From Caldilineaceae bacterium (lineage in GTDB: Bacteria; Chloroflexota; Anaerolineae; Caldilineales; Caldilineaceae): a stretch of DNA of 5,599 bases. The notes beneath the pieces are model-generated. The model had not been told where the DNA came from. It worked only from the letters and a program-made list of their open reading frames with translations, and searched no databases. Of this stretch, positions 1 through 4,609 are shown piece by piece (position 1 is the first letter of the stretch; each line of letters starts with the position of its first letter). A program made the position numbers and the translations under genes. The stretch spans positions 1 to 5,599 of the forward strand of contig WGCB01000023.1 of NCBI GenBank assembly GCA_015494005.1. The letters are read 5' to 3'.

Positions 1-190
1 GGTGGATGGGGGACTGCCTCGGCGGCTCACGGCCATCTACGAGGACCACCCCACCCCGGCCTGGTCCCGGGATGGGCGCTGGATCGTCTTTGGGGGCATC
101 AAGGGGCTCTACCTGGTGGAGGTGGTCAGCGGGCGGGTGGTGCGCCTCTCGGACGGGGCCATCGACGGTCAACTGGACTGGCATGAGTGA
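1..190 (+). CDS. C-terminal end of a TolB/PD40-type beta-propeller protein (5' partial)
   Basis: The reading frame enters from the left edge and stops at TGA 188-190, so only about 62 C-terminal residues are visible and the true start lies outside the window. The stretch HPTPAWSRDGRWIVFGG followed by GLYLVEVVSGRVVRLSDG has the form of a WD40-like PD40 repeat: a P-x-W-S-x-D-G turn, a hydrophobic strand, then a strand ending in a T/S-G-x-x-x-x-L turn. It is followed by the start of a last blade (GQLDWHE). Such repeats occur in TolB, in peptidase propellers and in many uncharacterised surface or sensor proteins, and they usually serve as interaction scaffolds. The full architecture, export signal and function cannot be judged from this fragment. 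The next gene has its own promoter, so there is no sign that they share an operon. Confidence 0.72.
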   Translation, partial: VDGGLPRRLTAIYEDHPTPAWSRDGRWIVFGGIKGLYLVEVVSGRVVRLSDGAIDGQLDWHE

Positions 191-262
191 GGCCGGCGAG
201 GGGCGAGAAATTGGGGTGGTTTCGGCTGTCCTTTTTCCGGAAATCTGTGCTATAATGGCCCC
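191..262. other. Intergenic segment upstream of the leuS transcript
   Basis: No gene is visible here. The segment contains a perfect 10-base palindrome, TTTCCGGAAA (234-243), just before the -10 element. I see no convincing intrinsic terminator for the upstream propeller gene. The run TTTTT at 232-236 is not preceded by a stable stem. Confidence 0.5.
248..256 (+). promoter_or_regulatory. Extended -10 promoter for leuS
   Basis: The sequence TGCTATAAT is a perfect extended -10 (TGn plus TATAAT, hexamer at 251-256). No good -35 is present at 16-18 bases upstream (the 17-base position reads GTCCTT), which is typical of extended -10 promoters. The predicted transcription start is about A263, seven bases after the hexamer. 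This would give a leader of about 330 bases before leuS. It is the only strong promoter I see in the gap. Confidence 0.72.
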
Positions 263-361
263 ATGATGGCGATTGTACGCAGTGGAACGAACTTCTCTAT
301 CCCTTTTGCCCCCTTCGCGACGGCCGGCTGCGCTGTCGGTGGAGTTGTCGCGCTTAGATAG
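263..361 (+). CDS. Possible leaderless 32-codon upstream ORF in the leuS leader
   Basis: An ORF begins with tandem ATG codons (263-268) exactly where transcription is predicted to start, and ends at TAG 359-361. If real, it would be translated from a leaderless mRNA. The peptide starts MMAIVRSG and ends GGVVALR, is hydrophobic in its second half and matches no family I know. Its only leucine codon is CTT at codon 31, followed by AGA and the stop, which is thin support for a leucine-sensing peptide. Codon use (ATT, GTA, AGT, ACG) differs from the flanking genes, as expected for either a leader ORF or non-coding DNA. Treat it as a candidate only: short ORFs arise by chance, and no Shine-Dalgarno sequence can exist if the start site is at 263. 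Confidence 0.3.
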   Translation: MMAIVRSGTNFSIPFAPFATAGCAVGGVVALR

Positions 362-408
362 CCCGCGCCGAGATCCCTGGCCATCCCCGGAGCTCGGCCC
401 ATGCGGGC
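361..408 (+). other. GC-rich 12-bp hairpin in the leuS leader
   Basis: GCCCGC (361-366) plus GCCGAG (367-372) pair with CTCGGC (393-398) and GCGGGC (403-408). This gives 12 Watson-Crick pairs with one CCAT bulge (399-402) on the 3' side and a 20-base apical region that can pair further. The 5' arm begins on the last base of the TAG stop of the candidate upstream ORF, so a ribosome terminating there would block the helix. Confidence 0.55.
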
Positions 409-417
409 GCCCTTCGA

Positions 418-476
418 AACGTAGAACGCAACGAGCGGTATCTTCCCTGGACGGGACTCGTGCGTGCTACGTTTTT
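418..476 (+). terminator. Candidate attenuator/terminator hairpin in the leuS leader
   Basis: AACGTAG (418-424), ACGC (426-429) and ACGAG (431-435) pair with CTCGT (457-461), GCGT (462-465) and CTACGTT (467-473). One A·G mismatch (425/466) and one bulged A (430) interrupt the helix. An inner TCCC/GGGA stem (444-447/453-456) closes a 5-base loop, with an 8-base bulge (436-443) on the 5' side. TTTTT at 472-476 follows, partly paired. The long stem plus T-run fits an intrinsic terminator 115 bases before leuS. The T-run is short and partly in the stem, and the bulge is unusual, so an RNA switch element is equally possible. Confidence 0.5.
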
Positions 477-508
477 GCTTTTGCAGCGGATTCTGCTTTT
501 GCAGCGGA
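476..508 (+). repeat. Tandem 15-base direct repeat (18-base period)
   Basis: TGCTTTTGCAGCGGA occurs at 476-490 and again, identical, at 494-508, separated by TTC. It lies directly after the T-run of the hairpin at 418-476. It may be a slippage duplication or a paired binding site, and nothing in the sequence decides between these. Confidence 0.85.
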
Positions 509-578
509 CAACACTGACCAGTCGCCGACCCTGCATCGATTCCAACCGATTTCGAGCACGCAGTTCCCTCCACCGACA

Positions 579-582
579 GGAG
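579..582 (+). promoter_or_regulatory. Ribosome binding site of leuS
   Basis: GGAG within ACAGGAGATG lies nine bases before the ATG at 592. This supports that start over the in-frame GTG at 460 and the in-frame ATG at 583, and it gives the protein a normal N-terminus. Confidence 0.75.
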
Positions 583-591
583 ATGGAGATC

Positions 592-3117
592 ATGTCTGAC
601 CAGAAAACCCCCAACAACCAATCCAACAGCCGGTCCAAGAACGACCGGTACGATCCCAAGACCATCGAGCCCAAGTGGCAGAAGCGCTGGGAGGAGGAAG
701 GCCTGTACCGCACCGTGGAGGACCCGGAGCGGACCAAGTGGTACGCGCTGACCATGCTGCCCTACCCGTCCGGGGACCTGCACACGGGCCACTGGTACGC
801 CATGACCCCCAGCGACGCCGCGGCTCGCTGGCGGCGCATGAGCGGCTTCAACGTCTTCTTCCCCATCGGCTTCGACGCTTTCGGCCTGCCCGCGGAGAAC
901 GCGGCCATCAAGCACAACATCCACCCCAAGATCTGGACCTACCGCAACATCGAGCGCATGCGGGGCCAGCTGAAGCAGATGGGGGCCATGTGGGCCTGGG
1001 ACCGGGAGGTGATCACCTGTGACCCGGGCTACTACCAGTGGACCCAGTGGTTCTTCCTGAAGTTCTACGACGCCGGCCTGGCCTACCGGGAACGGGCCCC
1101 GGTGGACTGGTGCCCCAGCTGCAACACCACCCTGGCCCGGGAGCAGGTCTGGGGCGAGGAGCGGCGCTGTGAGCGCTGCGGCACCCCGGTGATCAAGAAG
1201 GAGCTGGACCAGTGGAAGTTCCGCATCACCAAGTACGCGGACGAGCTGCTGGAAGGGCTGGACAAGCTGGACTGGCCCGAGCCGGTGAAGATCATGCAGC
1301 GCAACTGGATCGGCCGCAGCGAGGGCGCGGAGGTGACCTTCACCACCGAGGACGGGGACCCCATCGTGGTCTTCACCACCCGGCCCGACACCCTGTGGGG
1401 CGCCACGTTCATGGTCCTGGCCCCGGAGCACCCTCTGGTGGACAAGGTGACCACGCCGGAGCACCGGGCGGAGGTGGAGGCCTACAAGGCCGAGGCCGCC
1501 CGCAAGGACGAGATCGCCCGCACTGCCGCGGACAAGGAGAAGACCGGCGTCTTCACCGGCGGCTATGCCATCAACCCAGTGAACGGGGAGCGCATCCCCA
1601 TCTGGATCGCGGACTACGTGATGATGACCTACGGCACCGGGGCCATCATGGCGGTGCCGGCCCACGACCAGCGGGACTTCGAGTTCGCCAAGAAGTACGG
1701 CCTGGAGATCCGCCGGGTCATCGCCGGGCCGGACGGGGACACGGGCCCCCTGGAGGAGGCCTACCCGGCCAAGGAGGGGTTCATGATCAACAGCGGCCCC
1801 TTCGACGGCACGCCCCTGCCCGAGGCCATCGACAAGGTGATCGAGTGGCTGGAGAAGACAGGCAAGGGACGTCGGGCTGTCCAGTACCGCCTGCGGGACT
1901 GGCTGATCAGCCGCCAGCGCATGTGGGGGGCGCCCATCCCCATCATCTACTGCCCGAAGTGCGGCACGGTGCCCGTCCCCTACGAGGATCTGCCCGTGCG
2001 CCTGCCCGATGACGCGGAGTTCCGCCCCACCGGCGAGAGCCCCCTGAAGTACCACGAGGGCTTCCGTCACGTGAAGTGCCCCAAGTGTGGCGGCGACGCG
2101 GAGCGGGAGACGGACACCATGGACACCTTCGTGGACTCCAGCTGGTACCAGTACGCCTACATCTCCCCCTACTGGAAGGCCGGAGAGCCCCTGAGCCCGG
2201 ACGACCTGCCCTGGGAGAAGGCCAAGGGCGACTACTGGCTGCCCGTGGACCAGTACACCGGCGGCATCGAGCACGCCACCATGCACCTGCTGTACACCCG
2301 CTTCTTCACCAAGGCCATGCGGGACCTGGGGCTGGTGGACTTCGACGAGCCCATGCTGCGCCTGTACAACCAGGGCATGATCCTGGGCCCGGACGGGGAG
2401 AAGATGTCCAAGAGCCGGGGCAACGTGGTCAACCCAGACGAGTACGTGGCCAAGTACGGCGCGGACACGGTGCGGGGCTATCTGATGTTCATCGGCCCCT
2501 GGGACCAGGGCGGCCCCTGGGATCCCAGCGCCATCGAGGGGGTCCACCGCTTCCTGTACCGGGTCTGGAGCGTGGTGGTGGACGAGCCCAAGCCGGAGCT
2601 GGTGGCGGCCGAGCCCTCCCCAGAGGAGGTGCGGGCCCTGGAGCGCAAGCTGCACCAGACCATCATCAAGGTCACCGAGGACATCGCCGGCTTCCGCTTC
2701 AACACCATGGTGGCCGCGCTGATGGAGTTCAACAACGCCCTGATCAAAGCCAAGGAGACCCCGGTGGTGGGCTCGCCCATCTGGGAGCAGGCCATTCGCA
2801 CCCTGGTCCTGCTGATGGCCCCCACCTTCACCCACATCAGCGAGGAGCTGTGGCATCGCCTGGGCAACGAGGAGAGCGTGCACCTGCAGGCCTGGCCCCA
2901 GGCGGACCCGGAGAAGGCCAAGGAGGAGGCGGTCACCGTGGTGGTCCAGGTGAACGGCCGGGTGCGGGACAAGCTGGTGGTGGAGCCCAACGTCAGCCGG
3001 GATGTCCTGAAGGAGATGGCCCTGGCCTCGCCCAACGTGCAGAAGTGGATCGACGGCAAGCAGGTGCGCAAAGTGATCGTGGTGCCTGGGCGTCTGGTCA
3101 ACGTGGTGGTGGGATGA
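592..3117 (+). CDS. leuS: Leucyl-tRNA synthetase, compact bacterial form
   Basis: This 841-residue cytosolic class I synthetase charges tRNA-Leu with leucine. In order it shows a short polar N-terminal tail (about residues 1-20); the HIGH-type motif HTGH (64-67) after MLPYPSGDL; and a first zinc ribbon (C174, C177, C193, C196). The CP1 editing domain follows, with TTRPDT (262-267) and GTGAIMAVPAHDQRD (348-362), whose Asp residues belong to the conserved editing pocket. Next come a second CPKC pair (C454/C457 with C496/C499), KMSKS (604-608), a helical anticodon-binding region and the C-terminal VNGRVRDK domain. Between QGMI and KMSKS there is only LGPDGE, so the leucine-specific insertion of the E. 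coli type is absent, as in Firmicute-like LeuRS. The start is set by GGAG nine bases upstream. The stop overlaps the next start (ATGA), suggesting translational coupling. The long leader upstream suggests RNA-level control. The identification is secure. Confidence 0.98.
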   Translation: MSDQKTPNNQSNSRSKNDRYDPKTIEPKWQKRWEEEGLYRTVEDPERTKWYALTMLPYPSGDLHTGHWYAMTPSDAAARWRRMSGFNVFFPIGFDAFGLPAENAAIKHNIHPKIWTYRNIERMRGQLKQMGAMWAWDREVITCDPGYYQWTQWFFLKFYDAGLAYRERAPVDWCPSCNTTLAREQVWGEERRCERCGTPVIKKELDQWKFRITKYADELLEGLDKLDWPEPVKIMQRNWIGRSEGAEVTFTTEDGDPIVVFTTRPDTLWGATFMVLAPEHPLVDKVTTPEHRAEVEAYKAEAARKDEIARTAADKEKTGVFTGGYAINPVNGERIPIWIADYVMMTYGTGAIMAVPAHDQRDFEFAKKYGLEIRRVIAGPDGDTGPLEEAYPAKEGFMINSGPFDGTPLPEAIDKVIEWLEKTGKGRRAVQYRLRDWLISRQRMWGAPIPIIYCPKCGTVPVPYEDLPVRLPDDAEFRPTGESPLKYHEGFRHVKCPKCGGDAERETDTMDTFVDSSWYQYAYISPYWKAGEPLSPDDLPWEKAKGDYWLPVDQYTGGIEHATMHLLYTRFFTKAMRDLGLVDFDEPMLRLYNQGMILGPDGEKMSKSRGNVVNPDEYVAKYGADTVRGYLMFIGPWDQGGPWDPSAIEGVHRFLYRVWSVVVDEPKPELVAAEPSPEEVRALERKLHQTIIKVTEDIAGFRFNTMVAALMEFNNALIKAKETPVVGSPIWEQAIRTLVLLMAPTFTHISEELWHRLGNEESVHLQAWPQADPEKAKEEAVTVVVQVNGRVRDKLVVEPNVSRDVLKEMALASPNVQKWIDGKQVRKVIVVPGRLVNVVVG

Positions 3118-3905
3118 GCACCCACCCCATGCCCTTCCCCGACGTGAACCGGGTCCTGGCCCGGCTGCGGGAGGGCGCGGAGGCCATCCTGGGGCCGAAG
3201 TTCCTGGGCCTCTACCTCTACGGCTCCCTGGCCAGTGGAGGCTTCCAGCCCCAGCGCAGCGACGTGGACTTCGTCGTGGTGGTCCGGGAGGAGCTCACCC
3301 CGGCAGAGGTGGAGGCCCTCACGGCCATGCACCGGGAGCTGGCGGCCAGTGGCCTGAAGTGGGCGCCCAAGCTGGAGGGCTCCTACCTGCCCCTGGCGGA
3401 TCTGCGCCGCTACGATCCCCAGGGCGGGCCCTACCTCTGCGTCAACGAGGGCCGCTTCTATCAGGCCGGCCACGGCTGGGACTGGGTGATCCAGCGCCAC
3501 ACCCTGCGCACCCACGACATGGCTGTGGCCGGCCCGTCCATCCGTCCCTGGATCGACCCGGTGAGCCCGGAGGAGCTGCGCCGTGCCATCCGGGAGCTGC
3601 TGGCCGAGTGGTGGGCGCCCATGCTCCAGGACCCCGCCTTCCTGGCCCGGCGGGAGTACCAGGCCTTCGCCGTCCTCTCCATGTGCCGGGCCCTCCACAC
3701 CCTGGCCACGGGACAGGTGGTTTCCAAAGAGGAGGCCGGGGCCTGGGCTCTGGCGACCCTGGACCGGTCCTGGGCCGGGCTGATCCAGCGGGCTCTGGCC
3801 TGGCCCCAGGCGCCCCAGCCGGACGAGCTGGACGCCACCCTGGCCTTCATCCAGTACACCCTGGCGCAGAGTCTGCAGACCAATTCACCTGCCCAATCCA
3901 CCTGA
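3114..3905 (+). CDS. AadA-like aminoglycoside adenylyltransferase family protein
   Basis: The product is a 263-residue nucleotidyltransferase, the same length as classic AadA, ANT(3'')-type enzymes, which adenylylate streptomycin/spectinomycin. The N-terminal polymerase-beta-like fold carries GLYLYGSLASGG (G37-S38) and the metal-binding pair D50-x-D52. E88 in KLEGSY sits where AadA has its catalytic Glu. This last point is my alignment by eye. The C-terminal helical part, with CRALHTLATGQVVSKEEAGAW, matches the DUF4111/AadA C-terminal domain. The ATG overlaps the leuS stop, so translation is probably coupled to leuS. Base composition and Arg codon use (CGG/CGC only) match the neighbours, so this looks like a resident gene, not a recent cassette, and there is no attC site or integrase. 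Real substrates are unknown: it may inactivate an aminoglycoside or modify another small molecule. Confidence 0.85.
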   Translation: MSTHPMPFPDVNRVLARLREGAEAILGPKFLGLYLYGSLASGGFQPQRSDVDFVVVVREELTPAEVEALTAMHRELAASGLKWAPKLEGSYLPLADLRRYDPQGGPYLCVNEGRFYQAGHGWDWVIQRHTLRTHDMAVAGPSIRPWIDPVSPEELRRAIRELLAEWWAPMLQDPAFLARREYQAFAVLSMCRALHTLATGQVVSKEEAGAWALATLDRSWAGLIQRALAWPQAPQPDELDATLAFIQYTLAQSLQTNSPAQST

Positions 3906-3917
3906 CCGAGGAGGAGC

Positions 3918-4274
3918 ATGACCACCAACTGCGTCTTCTGCAAGATCATCGCGGGGGAGATGCCCAGCGACATCCTCTACCAGGACGAGCTGGTCACCGC
4001 CTTCCGGGACATCAATCCTCGGGCGCCGGTCCACATCCTGGTGGTGCCCAACCGCCATTACGACAGCCTGGCCGACATGGGCGACGAGGACGGGGTGGTC
4101 CTGGGCCGGATCGTGGCGGTGACCAACAAGCTGGCCCGGGACGAGGGTATCGCGGAGAGCGGCTACCGCTTCCTCACCAACGTGGGGCGGCATGCAGGGC
4201 AGGTGGTCTTCCACGTGCATTTTCACCTGCTGGGCGGGCGTCCCTTGGGCCCCATGGTGATGACCCGTTGGTAG
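3918..4274 (+). CDS. HIT-family (HINT-like) nucleotide hydrolase/transferase
   Basis: This 118-residue protein has the complete histidine triad H99-V-H101-F-H103, inside FHVHFHLLGGR. It also has the N-terminal pair C5-x-x-C8 (NCVFCKIIAGE) and H47 in PNRH, typical of zinc-binding HINT proteins. Family members hydrolyse purine nucleoside phosphoramidates and adenylylated compounds, including aminoacyl-AMP-type molecules in vitro. That would suit a gene beside an aminoacyl-tRNA synthetase and an adenylyltransferase, but this link is inference. It starts 12 bases after the AadA-like gene behind GAGGAGGAG (3908-3916), which ends one base before the ATG and provides a Shine-Dalgarno match at short spacing. 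It is probably the last gene of the leuS cluster. No strong terminator follows directly, and transcripts could run to the terminator at 4505-4538. Confidence 0.93.
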   Translation: MTTNCVFCKIIAGEMPSDILYQDELVTAFRDINPRAPVHILVVPNRHYDSLADMGDEDGVVLGRIVAVTNKLARDEGIAESGYRFLTNVGRHAGQVVFHVHFHLLGGRPLGPMVMTRW

Positions 4275-4295
4275 CACCCTGAAACGGCCCGGTTT

Positions 4296-4324
4296 TTGAC
4301 TTTGTCCTGGAGCTGCGCTATCCT
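4296..4324 (+). promoter_or_regulatory. Sigma70-type promoter of the argG leader
   Basis: The -35 TTGACT (4296-4301) and the -10 TATCCT (4319-4324) are separated by 17 bases. Five of six -35 bases and four of six -10 bases match consensus, including the key TA...T. The predicted transcription start is about A4331, 46 bases before the leader ORF and about 279 bases before argG. It begins 22 bases after the HIT-gene stop, giving argG its own transcript. Confidence 0.72.
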
Positions 4325-4362
4325 GTACCCAAGCTGTGCTGCACGCCATTCAGTCGAACCGT

Positions 4363-4368
4363 GAGGAG
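4363..4368 (+). promoter_or_regulatory. Ribosome binding site of the arginine leader peptide
   Basis: GAGGAG lies eight bases before the ATG at 4377. This is an optimal Shine-Dalgarno match and spacing, as good as those of the full-length genes in the window, and it is the main evidence that the short ORF is translated. Confidence 0.72.
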
Positions 4369-4376
4369 TCGATTTC

Positions 4377-4439
4377 ATGACACGCACCAGGAGGCAGCCC
4401 GTTGGAAGCGGGCTGAGCAGCGGACGGAACGTGACCTAG
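4377..4439 (+). CDS. Arginine-rich leader peptide of argG (20 aa, attenuator)
   Basis: This is a short ORF from ATG 4377 to TAG 4437-4439. The peptide begins MTRTRRQP and continues VGSGLSSGRNVT. Four of the 20 codons are for arginine: CGC (4383), AGG AGG (4389-4394) and CGG (4425). AGG/AGA codons were absent from the roughly one hundred Arg codons I read in leuS, the AadA-like gene, the HIT gene and argG, so a tandem AGG pair is striking. The ORF sits between a promoter and a terminator, upstream of an arginine biosynthesis gene, with GAGGAG eight bases before its start. The inferred role is a sensor: ribosomes stalled on Arg codons when Arg-tRNA is scarce would change leader RNA folding and let transcription reach argG. 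The peptide itself probably has no function. No experimental support is visible, and conservation has not been tested. Confidence 0.68.
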   Translation: MTRTRRQPVGSGLSSGRNVT

Positions 4440-4531
4440 CCTGCCCTGGCTGCGCGCTGTACGCCTCCTGGTCGTTGCTGTGATGGAACAGCCCCTTCCA
4501 ACTTCGCCACATCGGATCCGTCCGAGTGGCG
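4386..4531 (+). promoter_or_regulatory. Attenuator region: alternative pairings in the argG leader
   Basis: Several exclusive helices can be drawn by eye. (A) ACCAGGAGGC (4386-4395) pairs with GCCTCCTGGT (4463-4472), 10 of 10. (B) CGGACGGA (4421-4428) pairs with TCCGTCCG (4517-4524), 8 of 8, which would open the terminator. (C) Hairpin CAGCCCG/CGGGCTG (4395-4401/4409-4415) presents loop TTGGAAG, complementary to CTTCCAA (4495-4501). (D) The terminator is at 4505-4531. A ribosome at the leader stop codon would cover B and allow D. A ribosome stalled at AGG AGG would leave B free and block A. This is inference from complementarity. Confidence 0.58.
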
Positions 4532-4538
4532 TTTTTTT
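4505..4538 (+). terminator. Intrinsic terminator in the argG leader (attenuator)
   Basis: CGCCAC (4505-4510) pairs with GTGGCG (4526-4531), and TCGGA (4512-4516) with TCCGA (4521-4525). One A bulges at 4511 and TCCG forms a four-base loop. Seven T residues follow (4532-4538). This is a textbook rho-independent terminator, 71 bases before the argG ATG and on the same strand. Because the promoter lies upstream of it, it must be read through for argG expression. It may also end transcripts from the leuS cluster. Confidence 0.93.
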
Positions 4539-4594
4539 GTGCCCGAACTTGTTTTTCGCTCTTTGTTGCCATCCAGATTGCTATCGACACCCAG

Positions 4595-4600
4595 AAAGGA
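4595..4600 (+). promoter_or_regulatory. Ribosome binding site of argG
   Basis: AAAGGA lies nine bases before the ATG at 4610 and supports this start. The 70 bases between the terminator and argG contain no other gene or second promoter that I can see. Confidence 0.65.
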
Positions 4601-4609
4601 CGCCGAACC

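Larger units (their letters stand above)
263..591 (+). promoter_or_regulatory. Long structured 5' leader of leuS
   Basis: About 329 bases separate the predicted transcription start from the leuS ATG. In order, the leader shows: hairpin CGCGAC (316-321)/GTCGCG (347-352) with an inner CCGGC/GTCGG stem; a GC-rich 12-bp hairpin at 361-408; a long imperfect hairpin at 418-473 followed by T residues; a 15-base direct repeat at 476-508; and the leuS ribosome binding site. Leaders of this size on aminoacyl-tRNA synthetase genes are often T-boxes or attenuators. Neither class is proven here, because the T-box core AGGGTGGNACCGCG is not present as such. Confidence 0.5.

Noticed and set aside
211..226. 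TTGGGGTGGTTTCGG resembling a T-box core
   Set aside because: It lies upstream of the -10 element, so it would not be in the leuS leader. The second half does not match ACCGCG and no antiterminator fold was found.
401..424. Mini-ORF ATG...TAG (MRAPFET) with GGAG eight bases upstream
   Set aside because: It has only seven codons and no leucine, and it lies within predicted hairpins. It is likely chance.
460..591. In-frame 44-codon N-terminal extension of LeuRS from GTG 460
   Set aside because: There is no good ribosome binding site, and the composition (LLLQR repeats from the direct repeat) is unlike LeuRS. GGAG-ATG at 579-592 gives a normal start.
273..599. 108-codon plus-strand frame across the leuS leader, ending inside leuS
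   Set aside because: Only TTG/GTG starts without a ribosome binding site, no recognisable domain, and it runs through strong hairpins and the repeat.
250..2883. Very long minus-strand open frame (877 codons) opposite leuS
   Set aside because: It is a shadow frame of GC-rich coding DNA: low-complexity H/G/L/V/Q-rich translation, no family motifs, and it lies opposite a certain leuS.
2478..3698. Long minus-strand frame spanning the leuS/AadA-like junction
   Set aside because: It is a shadow of two well-supported plus-strand genes, with no protein-family features.
4282..4297. Possible terminator after the HIT gene (AAAC...GTTT followed by T)
   Set aside because: Only four weak pairs with a GC mismatch inside, and the T-run overlaps the argG -35 box. 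It is too weak to call.
4348..4352. ATTCA resembling an ArgR operator half-site
   Set aside because: There is a single half-site with no inverted partner at the required spacing near the argG promoter.
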